The notes under the pieces were generated by a model. That model saw nothing but the letters and a program-made list of their open reading frames with translations. It ran no database searches and had not been told where the DNA came from. The translations under genes were made by a program, and so were the position numbers. A stretch of 64,000 nt of DNA. Source: Nemertoderma westbladi. Its lineage: Eukaryota > Xenacoelomorpha > Nemertodermatida > Nemertodermatidae. Position 1 is the stretch's first letter; each line of letters starts with the position of its first letter. Shown one piece after another: positions 46,176-58,688 of this stretch. The DNA lies in contig JAUCBJ010007554.1 of assembly GCA_032718475.1 (NCBI GenBank), forward strand, positions 62,001 to 126,000. The letters are read 5' to 3'.

Positions 46176-49100
46176 CGTCTGATATTGTGTAACAAAGAAC
46201 GTCTGATATTGTGTAACAAGTAACGTCTGATATTGTGTAACAAGAACGTCTGATATTGTGTAACAAGTAACGTCTGATATTGTGTAACAAGTAACGTCTG
46301 ATATTATGTAACAAAGAACGTCTGATATTGTGTAACAAGTAACGTCTGATATTGTGTAACAAAGAACGTCTGATATTGTGTAACAAAGAACGTCTGATAT
46401 TGTGTAACAAAGAACGTCTGATATTGTGTAACAAAGAACGTCTGATAATATGTAACAAAGAACGTCTGATATTGTGTAACAAGTAACGTCTGATAATATG
46501 TAACAAAGAACGTCTGATATTGTGTAACAAGTAACGTCTGATATTGTGTAACAAGTAACGTCTGATATTGTGTAACAAGTAACGTCTGATATTGTGTAAC
46601 AAAGAACGTCTGATATTGTGTAACAAGTAACGTCTGATATTGTGTAACAAAGAACGTCTGATATTGTGTAACAAGTAACGTCTGATATTGTGTAACAAAG
46701 AACGTCTGATATTGTGTAACAAAGAACGTCTGATATTGTGTAACAAGTAACGTCTGATATTGTGTAACAAAGAACGTCTGATATTGTGTAACAAAGAACG
46801 TCTGATATTGTGTAACAAAGAACGTCTGATATTGTGTAACAAAGAACGTCTGATATTGTGTAACAAAGAACGTCTGATATTGTGTAACAAAGAACGTCTG
46901 ATATTGTGTAACAAAGAACGTCTGATATTGTGTAACAAAGAACGTCTGATATTGTGTAACAAAGAACGTCTGATATTGTGTAACAAAGAACGTCTGATAT
47001 TGTGTAACAAAGAACGTCTGATATTGTGTAACAAAGAACGTCTGATATTGTGTAACAAAGAACGTCTGATATTGTGTAACAAAGAACGTCTGATATTGTG
47101 TAACAAAGAACGTCTGATATTGTGTAACAAAGAACGTCTGATATTGTGTAACAAGTAACGTCTGATATTGTGTAACAAGTAACGTCTGATATTGTGTAAC
47201 AAGTAACGTCTGATAATATGTAACAAAGAACGTCTGATATTGTGTAACAAGTAACGTCTGATATTGTGTAACAAGTAACGTCTGATATTGTGTAACAAGT
47301 AACGTCTGATATTGTGTAACAAGTAACGTCTGATATTGTGTAACAAGTAACGTCTGATATTGTGTAACAAGTAACGTCTGATATTGTGTAACAAGTAACG
47401 TCTGATATTGTGTAACAAGTAACGTCTGATATTGTGTAACAAGTAACGTCTGATATTGTGTAACAAGTAACGTCTGATATTGTGTAACAAAGAACGTCTG
47501 ATATTGTGTAACAAAGAACGTCTGATATTGTGTAACAAAGAACGTCTGATATTGTGTAACAAAGAACGTCTGATATTGTGTAACAAAGAACGTCTGATAT
47601 TGTGTAACAAAGAACGTCTGATATTGTGTAACAAAGAACGTCTGATATTATGTAACAAAGAACGTCTGATATTGTGTAACAAGTAACGTCTGATATTGTG
47701 TAACAAAGAACGTCTGATATTGTGTAACAAAGAACGTCTGATATTGTGTAACAAAGAACGTCTGATATTGTGTAACAAGTAACGTCTGATATTGTGTAAC
47801 AAGTAACGTCTGATATTGTGTAACAAGTAACGTCTGATATTGTGTAACAAGTAACGTCTGATATTGTGTAACAAGTAACGTCTGATAATATGTAACAAAG
47901 AACGTCTGATATTGTGTAACAAAGAACGTCTGATATTGTGTAACAAAGAACGTCTGATATTGTGTAACAAAGAACGTCTGATATTGTGTAACAAAGAACG
48001 TCTGATATTGTGTAACAAAGAACGTCTGATATTGTGTAACAAAGAACGTCTGATATTATGTAACAAAGAACGTCTGATATTGTGTAACAAGTAACGTCTG
48101 ATAATATGTAACAAAGAACGTCTGATATTGTGTAACAAGTAACGTCTGATATTGTGTAACAAAGAACGTCTGATATTGTGTAACAAAGAACGTCTGATAT
48201 TGTGTAACAAGTAACGTCTGATATTGTGTAACAAAGAACGTCTGATATTGTGTAACAAGTAACGTCTGATATTGTGTAACAAAGAACGTCTGATATTGTG
48301 TAACAAAGAACGTCTGATATTGTGTAACAAAGAACGTCTGATATTGTGTAACAAAGAACGTCTGATATTATGTAACAAAGAACGTCTGATATTGTGTAAC
48401 AAGTAACGTCTGATATTGTGTAACAAAGAACGTCTGATATTGTGTAACAAAGAACGTCTGATATTGTGTAACAAAGAACGTCTGATATTGTGTAACAAAG
48501 AACGTCTGATATTGTGTAACAAAGAACGTCTGATATTGTGTAACAAAGAACGTCTGATATTGTGTAACAAAGAACGTCTGATATTGTGTAACAAGTAACG
48601 TCTGATATTGTGTAACAAGTAACGTCTGATATTGTGTAACAAAGAACGTCTGATAATATGTAACAAAGAACGTCTGATATTGTGTAACAAGTAACGTCTG
48701 ATATTGTGTAACAAAGAACGTCTGATATTGTGTAACAAGTAACGTCTGATATTGTGTAACAAAGAACGTCTGATATTGTGTAACAAAGAACGTCTGATAT
48801 TGTGTAACAAGTAACGTCTGATATTGTGTAACAAGTAACGTCTGATATTGTGTAACAAGTAACGTCTGATATTGTGTAACAAGTAACGTCTGATATTGTG
48901 TAACAAAGAACGTCTGATATTGTGTAACAAGTAACGTCTGATATTGTGTAACAAAGAACGTCTGATATTGTGTAACAAGTAACGTCTGATATTGTGTAAC
49001 AAAGAACGTCTGATATTATGTAACAAAGAACGTCTGATATTGTGTAACAAGTAACGTCTGATATTGTGTAACAAGTAACGTCTGATATTGTGTAACAAGT

Positions 49101-52100
49101 AACGTCTGATATTGTGTAACAAAGAACGTCTGATATTGTGTAACAAAGAACGTCTGATATTGTGTAACAAAGAACGTCTGATATTGTGTAACAAAGAACG
49201 TCTGATATTGTGTAACAAGTAACGTCTGATATTGTGTAACAAGTAACGTCTGATATTGTGTAACAAAGAACGTCTGATATTGTGTAACAAAGAACGTCTG
49301 ATATTGTGTAACAAAGAACGTCTGATATTGTGTAACAAAGAACGTCTGATATTGTGTAACAAGTAACGTCTGATATTGTGTAACAAGTAACGTCTGATAT
49401 TGTGTAACAAAGAACGTCTGATATTGTGTAACAAAGAACGTCTGATATTGTGTAACAAAGAACGTCTGATATTGTGTAACAAGTAACGTCTGATATTGTG
49501 TAACAAAGAACGTCTGATATTGTGTAACAAGTAACGTCTGATATTGTGTAACAAAGAACGTCTGATATTGTGTAACAAGTAACGTCTGATATTGTGTAAC
49601 AAAGAACGTCTGATATTGTGTAACAAAGAACGTCTGATATTGTGTAACAAGTAACGTCTGATATTGTGTAACAAAGAACGTCTGATATTGTGTAACAAGT
49701 AACGTCTGATATTGTGTAACAAGTAACGTCTGATATTGTGTAACAAAGAACGTCTGATATTGTGTAACAAAGAACGTCTGATATTGTGTAACAAGTAACG
49801 TCTGATATTGTGTAACAAGTAACGTCTGATATTGTGTAACAAAGAACGTCTGATATTGTGTAACAAAGAACGTCTGATATTGTGTAACAAGTAACGTCTG
49901 ATATTGTGTAACAAAGAACGTCTGATATTGTGTAACAAAGAACGTCTGATATTGTGTAACAAGTAACGTCTGATATTGTGTAACAAAGAACGTCTGATAT
50001 TGTGTAACAAGTAACGTCTGATAATATGTAACAAAGAACGTCTGATATTGTGTAACAAGTAACGTCTGATATTGTGTAACAAAGAACGTCTGATATTGTG
50101 TAACAAGTAACGTCTGATAATGTGTAACAAAGAACGTCTGATATTGTGTAACAAGTAACGTCTGATATTGTGTAACAAAGAACGTCTGATATTGTGTAAC
50201 AAGTAACGTCTGATATTGTGTAACAAAGAACGTCTGATATTGTGTAACAAGTAACGTCTGATATTGTGTAACAAAGAACGTCTGATATTGTGTAACAAGT
50301 AACGTCTGATATTGTGTAACAAGTAACGTCTGATATTGTGTAACAAAGAACGTCTGATATTGTGTAACAAGTAACGTCTGATATTGTGTAACAAAGAACG
50401 TCTGATATTGTGTAACAAGTAACGTCTGATATTGTGTAACAAGTAACGTCTGATATTGTGTAACAAGTAACGTCTGATATTGTGTAACAAGTAACGTCTG
50501 ATATTGTGTAACAAAGAACGTCTGATATTGTGTAACAAGTAACGTCTGATATTGTGTAACAAGTAACGTCTGATATTGTGTAACAAAGAACGTCTGATAT
50601 TGTGTAACAAGTAACGTCTGATATTGTGTAACAAAGAACGTCTGATATTGTGTAACAAGTAACGTCTGATATTGTGTAACAAGTAACGTCTGATATTGTG
50701 TAACAAGTAACGTCTGATATTGTGTAACAAAGAACGTCTGATATTGTGTAACAAGTAACGTCTGATATTGTGTAACAAAGAACGTCTGATATTGTGTAAC
50801 AAGTAACGTCTGATATTGTGTAACAAAGAACGTCTGATATTGTGTAACAAGTAACGTCTGATATTGTGTAACAAAGAACGTCTGATATTGTGTAACAAGT
50901 AACGTCTGATATTGTGTAACAAAGAACGTCTGATATTGTGTAACAAGTAACGTCTGATATTGTGTAACAAGTAACGTCTGATATTGTGTAACAAGTAACG
51001 TCTGATATTGTGTAACAAGTAACGTCTGATATTGTGTAACAAGTAACGTCTGATATTGTGTAACAAAGAACGTCTGATATTGTGTAACAAAGAACGTCTG
51101 ATATTGTGTAACAAGTAACGTCTGATATTGTGTAACAAAGAACGTCTGATATTGTGTAACAAGTAACGTCTGATATTGTGTAACAAGTAACGTCTGATAT
51201 TGTGTAACAAGTAACGTCTGATATTGTGTAACAAGTAACGTCTGATATTGTGTAACAAAGAACGTCTGATATTGTGTAACAAGTAACGTCTGATATTGTG
51301 TAACAAGTAACGTCTGATATTGTGTAACAAAGAACGTCTGATATTGTGTAACAAGTAACGTCTGATATTGTGTAACAAAGAACGTCTGATATTGTGTAAC
51401 AAGTAACGTCTGATATTGTGTAACAAGTAACGTCTGATATTGTGTAACAAGTAACGTCTGATATTGTGTAACAAGTAACGTCTGATATTGTGTAACAAGT
51501 AACGTCTGATATTGTGTAACAAGTAACGTCTGATATTGTGTAACAAGTAACGTCTGATATTGTGTAACAAGTAACGTCTGATATTGTGTAACAAGTAACG
51601 TCTGATATTGTGTAACAAGTAACGTCTGATATTGTGTAACAAGTAACGTCTGATATTGTGTAACAAGTAACGTCTGATATTGTGTAACAAGTAACGTCTG
51701 ATATTGTGTAACAAGTAACGTCTGATATTGTGTAACAAGTAACGTCTGATATTGTGTAACAAGTAACGTCTGATATTGTGTAACAAGTAACGTCTGATAT
51801 TGTGTAACAAGTAACGTCTGATATTGTGTAACAAGTAACGTCTGATATTGTGTAACAAGTAACGTCTGATATTGTGTAACAAGTAACGTCTGATATTGTG
51901 TAACAAGTAACGTCTGATATTGTGTAACAAGTAACGTCTGATATTGTGTAACAAGTAACGTCTGATATTGTGTAACAAGTAACGTCTGATATTGTGTAAC
52001 AAGTAACGTCTGATATTGTGTAACAAGTAACGTCTGATATTGTGTAACAAGTAACGTCTGATATTGTGTAACAAGTAACGTCTGATATTGTGTAACAAGT

Positions 52101-52596
52101 AACGTCTGATATTGTGTAACAAGTAACGTCTGATATTGTGTAACAAGTAACGTCTGATATTGTGTAACAAGTAACGTCTGATATTGTGTAACAAGTAACG
52201 TCTGATATTGTGTAACAAGTAACGTCTGATATTGTGTAACAAGTAACGTCTGATATTGTGTAACAAGTAACGTCTGATATTGTGTAACAAGTAACGTCTG
52301 ATATTGTGTAACAAGTAACGTCTGATATTGTGTAACAAGTAACGTCTGATATTGTGTAACAAGTAACGTCTGATAATGTGTAACAAGTAACGTCTGATAT
52401 TGTGTAACAAGTAACGTCTGATATTGTGTAACAAGTAACGTCTGATATTGTGTAACAAGTAACGTCTGATATTGTGTAACAAGTAACGTCTGATATTGTG
52501 TAACAAGTAACGTCTGATATTGTGTAACAAGTAACGTCTGATATTGTGTAACAAGTAACGTCTGATATTGTGTAACAAGTAACGTCTGTGTAACAA

Positions 52597-52847
52597 TAAG
52601 GAATTATTATTTATTTAATATAAATTTTTTCGTTGTATTTTCACCCCCAACCAGTACTTAAACTAATAGCAAGGACAACTCTGCCATTAACTCTTTTTGA
52701 TGTTTGATAAGCCTTTCAAATATTTATATATAGTGTAGGGCAGCTCATGTTGCAGCTTGTGATTTATAATAAATTAAATAGAAATCATGCTGTTTGACTT
52801 AAAACATAACTCATACAACTTCCAGCAATTACATACACCATGTCCTA
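52597..52847. other. AT-rich spacer: no feature seen
   Basis: Single-copy AT-rich sequence between the 24-bp array and the next foldback element. Confidence 0.6.
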
Positions 52848-53530
52848 GAATATAACATCGTTATTCAGGCAGGTACCGGCCCCCATTCTTCAACTTTAGT
52901 GATTTGTTGGTACTGTAAGAAAGCTGACCGTGCAAGAATTACAAATATGTAACACAATCTGATAGTAAACTATTAATAATTATTCATAATAATAATTATT
53001 ATTATATTATGAATTATTTATAATAATAATATTTATTATTATTATTATTGCTTATCGAGCAAATTAATAAATAAATCTTAATTTCGTCATAAAATAGCTG
53101 AGATATGGGAGTTATAATGTTACATGGTTTTGCATCTACGCGAGGCTATTTTATTCTATTTAATAAATACATCATATTACGGAACATATTGTTTATCTCA
53201 TACGTAGCTGGGCCACAATGCACCTCTTTAATCATACTATTACGTAGATATTCATACATAACAAAATGTTCCAGAATATAGTTTATTTATTTATTGTATA
53301 GAATAAAATAGCCTCGCTCAGTGCATACTCAAGCAACTTTTAACCGCTCATATTTCAGATATTTCATGACGAAAATCAGATTGTGTTACATAATATTTTG
53401 AATCCTTACACGACCAACAAATCATTAAACGAGGTTGAAGAATAATAACTGCGGTGAAACTGGTGCAATATCGACGGGGGGGGGGGGGGGATTGGCAGGT
53501 TCCTGAATAACGACACTGTATATTCTAAGC
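52848..53530. mobile_element. ~680-bp foldback/MITE-like element with near full-length inverted arms
   Basis: CTAGAATAT...TCGTTATTCAGG at the left pairs with CCTGAATAACGA...ATATTCTAAG at the right. Further paired landmarks are ATGATTTGTTGG-like with CCAACAAATCATT, TAACACAATCTGAT with ATCAGATTGTGTTA, and GCGAGGCTATTTTATTCTAT with ATAGAATAAAATAGCCTCGC; the centre is near 53210. The left arm has an extra AT-rich stretch (about 52975-53070, TAATAATTATTATT) and the right arm a run of 15 G at 53476-53490. No ORF or clear target duplication. Confidence 0.78.
53476..53490 (+). repeat. G homopolymer, ~15 nt
   Basis: Run of about 15 G in the right arm of the foldback element; the left arm has only GGCCCCCA at the corresponding place, so the tract grew after the element formed. 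Confidence 0.85.
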
Positions 53531-54154
53531 CATTTGTGTACCGGAGTTAAAAGAAAATGAAGCATTTTAAAAAACCAATATAAAAACGGCCCTTCAGAAA
53601 TAAGTCTATTTTTGAACCGAAAAACAACTTAATTTATGATATGAACTAGAAATGAGTTAATTAAATTCACAAATTAATAAAAATTAGTTAAGTTTCTCAG
53701 TATTGTATCAACGTTATTCTCTGCAGCTCAAATTGGAGGAACTATGGGACTGTATGTTGGGGCCAGTATTCTCACGTTATTCGAGATCCTGGAATTCTTC
53801 ATAAGGATAATAACATTTACACTTCCTACAAACTCTTAATTATAATATATAAAAGATTGTGAGACTATTGGTAAATATATATTTCATTGCTTTAAAAATA
53901 TAATAATATATTGATTAAGTAGCGCCATGTAAAGACACTAAATTAAATTTTATTAATTAAATACATAATTTAATACATCAGTGGTGTCAGCTGGGTTTCC
54001 AAGGGGATTGTTGCTGGAAAAAATTGCAATATTAATTCAACAGGATGATAATATTAATTAAATACGCAGATAAAATATGTTTTCTTACTTATCTATCATA
54101 CACCAGGAAATTAATAAATTATATAATATTATATACCTAATCAGTGGCGTCTGA
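53531..54154. other. AT-rich spacer: no feature seen
   Basis: Single-copy AT-rich sequence between the foldback element and the 12-bp array. No recognisable ORF. Confidence 0.6.
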
Positions 54155-54571
54155 CTATCTCTCTGTCTATGTCTGTGTCTAGGTATGAGTCTCTCGTTCT
54201 GTCTCTCGTCTGTGTCTCTGTTGGTGTATATGTCTGTGTCTGTGTCCGTGTCTATGTCTGTGTATCTCTGTCTGTGTTTCTCTGCCTGCGTTTCTCTGCC
54301 TGCGTTTCTCTGTCTGTATCTCTCTGTCTGTGTCTATCTGTCTGTGTCTCTCTGTCCAAGTTCGTGTCCGTGTCTCTGTCTGTGTCTCTCTGTCTGTGTC
54401 TCTCTGTCTGTATCTCTCTGTCTGTGTCTCTCTGTCTGTGTCTCTCTGTCTGTGTCTATCTGTCTGTGTCTCTCTGTCCATGTTCGTGTCCGTGTCTATG
54501 TCTGTGTCTCTCTGTCTGTATCTCTCTGTCTGAGTCTCTTTGTCTGCGTTTCTCTGTCTGCGTTTCTCTGG
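54155..54571. repeat. 12-bp pyrimidine-rich minisatellite, left block
   Basis: Variants of TCTCTGTCTGTG (also TCTCTGTCTGCG, TCTATGTCTGTG, GTTCGTGTCCGTG). It is the left part of the same array that resumes at 55137; a LINE fragment lies between. Cys/Leu/Ser/Val-rich frames on the plus strand and Arg/Asp/Thr/Glu/Gln-rich frames on the minus strand are repeat artefacts. Confidence 0.93.
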
Positions 54572-55136
54572 TGAGGACCTTCGAATACGTAAGGGAAAGG
54601 CATGGGCAGCCTTTAATAGGTTTTCCTGGATTTGGAAGTCACCGATAATAATCGGAAACTTAAGGTCCGATTATTTAGAGCAGCAGTAGTTCCAGTACTA
54701 ATCTATGGGAGTCCATGCTGGGCTCTAACTGCTGAGGACACCAAATCTCTGGATGACACGTTCTCAAGAATGCTACGCCGGGTTCATTGTGTCAAGTACA
54801 ATGCACACATCTCCAACCAGACACTATATAACATTGGAGGTGTCTCATTGGTTCCCCCAAGCTTGACACTAGAACAAAATCGCCTCCGCTTTGCAGGACA
54901 TTGCTTTCGCCGTGAGGACCAGCCAGTGCATAATCTTGTACTTTGGCAGCCTCATGGAGTGAATAAGCATGGTGGACAGCCCATGACTTTCTTGAGACGC
55001 ATCTTAAAGGACACTGGCCTTGAAGATGCGGATGATCTAGCAAATGTCATGGGTGATAGGGAGTTGTGGCGGTGCAATTTTGTCGATAAGCCGGCACAGC
55101 ATTCTTAAAAATGCAGCTGTAATGCAGCATGCCGAT
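54572..55136 (+). mobile_element. 5'-truncated LINE fragment inserted in the 12-bp array
   Basis: Starts with EDLRIRKGKAWAAFNRFS in one frame, then after a frameshift near 54640 gives the ORF at 54632-55108: LFRAAVVPVLIYGSPCWALT, NRLRFAGHCFRREDQPV and [18 protein letters not shown]. These are C-terminal landmarks of a non-LTR retrotransposon ORF2. The 3' end is a (TAG)n tail at 55138-55153. Both flanks are the same TTTCTCTGTCTGCGTTTCTC sequence, so a target duplication cannot be told from the array. Confidence 0.85.
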
Positions 55137-58100
55137 CCTAGTAGTAGTAGTAGTCTCTCTGTCTGCGTTTCTCTGACTGTGTCTCTCTGTCTGCGTTTCT
55201 CTGTCCGTGTCTCTTCGTCGGTGTCTCTCTGTCTGCGTTTCTCTGACTGTGTCTCTCTGTCTGTGTCTCTCTGCCTGTGTCTATTTGCCTGCGTTTCTCT
55301 GTCTGTGTCTCTTTGTCTGTCTGTCTGCGTTTCTCTGTATGTGTCTCTCTGACAGTGTCTCTCTGTCTGTGTCTCTCTGTCCGTGTCTCTCTGCCTGCGT
55401 TTCTCTGTCTGTGTCTCTCTGTCTGTGTCTCTCTGTCTGCGTTTCCCTGTCTGTGTCTCTCTGTCTATGTCTCTTTGTCTGCGTTTCTCTGTCTGCGTTT
55501 CTCTGACTGTGTATCTCTGCCTGCGTTTCTCTGTCTGTGTCTCTTCGTCTGTGTCTCTCTGTCGGCGTTTCTCTGTCTGCATTTCTCTGACTGTGTCTCT
55601 CTGTCTGTGTCTCTCTGCCTGTGTCTCTTTGCCTGCGTTTCTCTGTCTGCGTCTCTTTGTCTGTCTGTCTGCGTTTCTCTGTATGTGTCTCTCTGTCTGT
55701 GTCTCTCTGTCTGTGTTTCTCTGCCTGTGTCTCTTTGTCTGCGTTTCTCTGTCTGTGTCTCTTTGTCTGTGTCTCTTTGTCTGTGTCTCTCTGTCTGCGT
55801 TTCTCTATCTGTGTCTCTCTGCCTGTGTCTCTTTGTCTGCGTTTCTCTGTCTGTGTCTCTTTGTCTGTGTCTCTCTGTCTGCGTTTCTCTGTCTGTGTCT
55901 CTTTGTTTGTGTCTCTCTGTCTGTTTCTCTCTGCCAGTGTCTCTTTGTCTGCGTTTCTCTGTCTGTGTCTCTCTGTCTGCGTTTCTCTGTCTGTGTCTCT
56001 CTGTCTGCGTTTCTCTGTCTGTGTCTCTTTGTCTGTGTCTCTCTGTCTGTTTCTCTCTGTCTGTGTCTCTTTGTCTGTGTCCTTTGTCTGCGTTTCTCTG
56101 TCTGCGTTTCTCTGTCTGTGTCTCTCTGTCTGCGTTTCCCTGTCTGCGTTTCTCTGTCTGTGTCTCTCTATCTGTGTCTCTTTGTCTGTGTCTCACTGTC
56201 TGCGTTTCTCTGTCTGTGTCTCTCTGTCTGTGTATCTTTGTCTGTGTCTCTCTGTCTGCGTTTCTCTGTCTGTGTCACTCTGTCTCTGTCTGTGTCACTC
56301 TGTCTGCGTTTCCCTGTCTGTGTCTCTCTGTCTGTGTCTCTCTGTCTGTGTCTCTTTGTCTGTGTCTCTCTGTCTGCGTTTCTCTGTTTGGATCTCTTTG
56401 TATGTGTCTCTCTGTCTGCGTTTCTCTGTTTGTGTCTCTCTGTCTGTGTCTCTTTGTCTGTGTCTCTCTGTCTGCGTTTCTCTGTCTGTGTCTCTCTGTC
56501 TGTGTCTCTAAATGTGACTCTGCTGTGTCTCTGTCTCTCTGACCGTGTCTCTGTCTGTGTCTCTCTATCTGCGTTTCTCTGTCTGTGTCTCTCTGTCTGT
56601 GTCTCTCTGACCGTGTCTCTGTCTGTGTCTCTCTGTCTACGTTTCTCTGTCTGTGTCTCTCTGTCTGTGTCTCTCTGACCGTGTCTCTGTCTGTGTCTCT
56701 CTGTCTACGTTTCTCTGTCTGTGTCTCTCTGTCTGTGTCTCTCTGACCGTGTCTCTGTCTGTGTCTCTCTGTCTGTGTCTCCCTGTCTGCGTTTCTCTGT
56801 CTGTGTCTCTCTGTCTGTGTCTCTCTGTCTCTGTCTCTCTGACCGTGTCTCTGCCTGTGTCTCTCTGTCTGCGTTTCTCTGTCTGTGTCTCTCGGTCTGT
56901 GTCTCTCTGACCGTGTCTCTGTCTGTGTCTCCCTGTCTGCGTTTCTCTGTCTGTGTCTCTCTGTATGTGTCTCTCTGACCGTGTCTCTGTCTGTGTCTCT
57001 CTGTCTGTGTCTCTTTGTATGTGTCTCTCTGTTTACGTTTATCTGTCTGTGCCTCTCTGCCTGTGTCTCTATGTATGTGTCTCTCTGTCCATGTTCGTGT
57101 CCGTGTCTATGTCTGTGTCTCTCTGTCTGTATGTCTCTGTCTGAGTCTCTCTGCCTGTGTCTCTTTGTCTGTGTCTCTCTGTCTGCGTTTCTCTGTCTGT
57201 GTCTCTCTGCCTGTGTCTCTCTGCCTGTGTCTCTTTGTCTGCGTCTCTCTATCTGTGTTTCTCTGTCTGTGTCTCTATGTTTGTGTCTCTCTGTCTGTTT
57301 CTCTCTGCCAGTGTCTCTTTGTCTGCGTTTCTCTGTCTGTGTCTCTCTGTCTGCGTTTCTCTGTGTGTGTCTCTCTGTCTGCGTTTCTCTGTCTGTGTCT
57401 CTATGTTTGTGTCTCTCTGTCTGTGTCTCTTTGTCTGCGTTTCTCTGTCTGTGTCTCTCTGTCAGCGTTTCTCTGTCTGTGTCTCTTTGTCTGTGTCTCT
57501 CTGTCTGTTTCTCTCTGCCTGTGTCTCTTTGTCTGCGTTTCTCTGTCTGTGTCTGTCTGTTTCTCTCTGCCTGTGTCTCTTTGTCTGCATTTCTCTGTCT
57601 GTGTCTCTCTGTCTGTGTCTCTTTGTCTCTGTCTCTCTGTCTGCGTTTCTCTGTCTGTGTCTCTTTGTCTGTGTCTCTCTGTCTGCGTTTCTCTGTCTGT
57701 GTCTCTCTGTCTGCGTTTCTCTGTCTGTGTCTCATTGTCTGTGTCTCTCTGTCTGTTTCTCTCTGCCTGTGTCTCTTTGTCTGCGTTTCTCTGTCTGTGT
57801 CTCTTTGTCTGTGTTTCTCTGTCTGTTTCTCTCTGCCTGTGCCTCTGTCTCTCTGACCGTGTCTCTGTCTGTGTCTCTCTGTCTGTGTCTCTAAATGTGA
57901 CTCTGCTGTGTCTCTGTCTCTCTGACCGTGTCTCTGTCTGTGTCTCTCTGACCGTGACTCTGCTGTGTCTCTGTCTCTCTGACCGTGTCTCTGTCTGTGT
58001 CTCTCTGACCGTGACTCTAATGTGTCTCTGTCTCTCTGACCGTGTCTCTGTCTGTGTCTCTCTGTCTGTGTCTCTCTGACCATGTCTCTGTCTGTGTCTC

Positions 58101-58688
58101 TCTGTCTGCGTTTCTCTGTGTGTGTTTCTCTGTCTGTGTCTCTCTGACCGTGTCTCTGTCTGTGTCTCTCTGTCTGCGTTTCTCTGTCTGTGTCTCTCTG
58201 TCTGTGTCTCTAAATGTGACTCTGCTGTGTCTCTGTCTCTTAGACCGTGTCTCTGTCTGTGTCTCTAAATGTGACTCTGCTGTGGCTCTGTCTCTCTGAC
58301 CGTGATTCTGCTGTGTCTCTGTCTCTCTGACCGTGTCTCTGTCTGTGTCTCTCTGTCTGTGTCTCTAAATGTGACTCTGCTGTGTCTCTGTCTCTCTGAC
58401 CGTGTCTCTGTCTGTGTCTCTCTGTCTGTGTCTCTAAATGTGACTCTGCTGTGTCTCTCTGACTGTTTCTCTGCCTGTGTCTCTAAATGTGACTCTGCTG
58501 TGTCTCTGTCTCTCTGACCGTGACTCTGCTGTGTCTCTGTCTCTCTGACCGTGACTCTGTCTCTCTGACCGTGTCTCTGTCTGTGTCTCTCTGTCTGTGT
58601 CTCTAAATGTGACTCTGCTGTGTCTCTCTGACTGTTTCTCTGCCTGTGTCTCTAAATGTGACTCTGCTGTGTCTCTGTCTCTCTGTAA
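55137..58688. repeat. 12-bp pyrimidine-rich minisatellite, main block (~3.5 kb)
   Basis: About 295 copies of TCTCTGTCTGTG and TCTCTGTCTGCG with TTTCTC, TCTTTG and TCTCTGCCTGTG variants. From about 56510 the unit TCTAAATGTGACTCTGCTGT and TCTCTGACCGTG appear, and toward the right end (57890-58690) they alternate in a longer, regularly repeated pattern. The array starts right after the (TAG)n tail of the LINE fragment. Confidence 0.95.

Larger units (their letters stand above)
37848..52588. repeat. 24-bp minisatellite, ~614 copies (14.7 kb)
   Basis: Tandem array of ACGTCTGATATTGTGTAACA plus AGTA (or AAGA). Main variants are AAGTAACG versus AAAGAACG, TGATAATATG, TGATATTATG, CGGCTGAT, CTGGTATTG and AATTAACG. 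Because 24 is divisible by three, long frames result. On the minus strand the unit is open in all three frames (LLHNIRRY/S, CYTISDVT/L, VTQYQTLL/FF), and a single frame of 4,931 codons runs from 52596 to 37801. Length changes are rare: 23-bp units near 44155 and 46240 and a 25-bp unit near 44730. The plus strand is open (LILCNKER) only where units are all AAAGAA. Both flanks are single-copy AT-rich DNA. Confidence 0.97.

Noticed and set aside
37848-52588. CRISPR array
   Set aside because: The 24-bp units abut directly with no unique spacers, in an animal genome with no cas genes.
37801-52596. 4,931-codon minus-strand ORF as a giant repeat protein
   Set aside because: It is wholly explained by a 24-bp unit without stop codons in any minus frame. 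The frame changes midway without consequence, there is no non-repeat domain, and the ORF starts and ends at the array edges.
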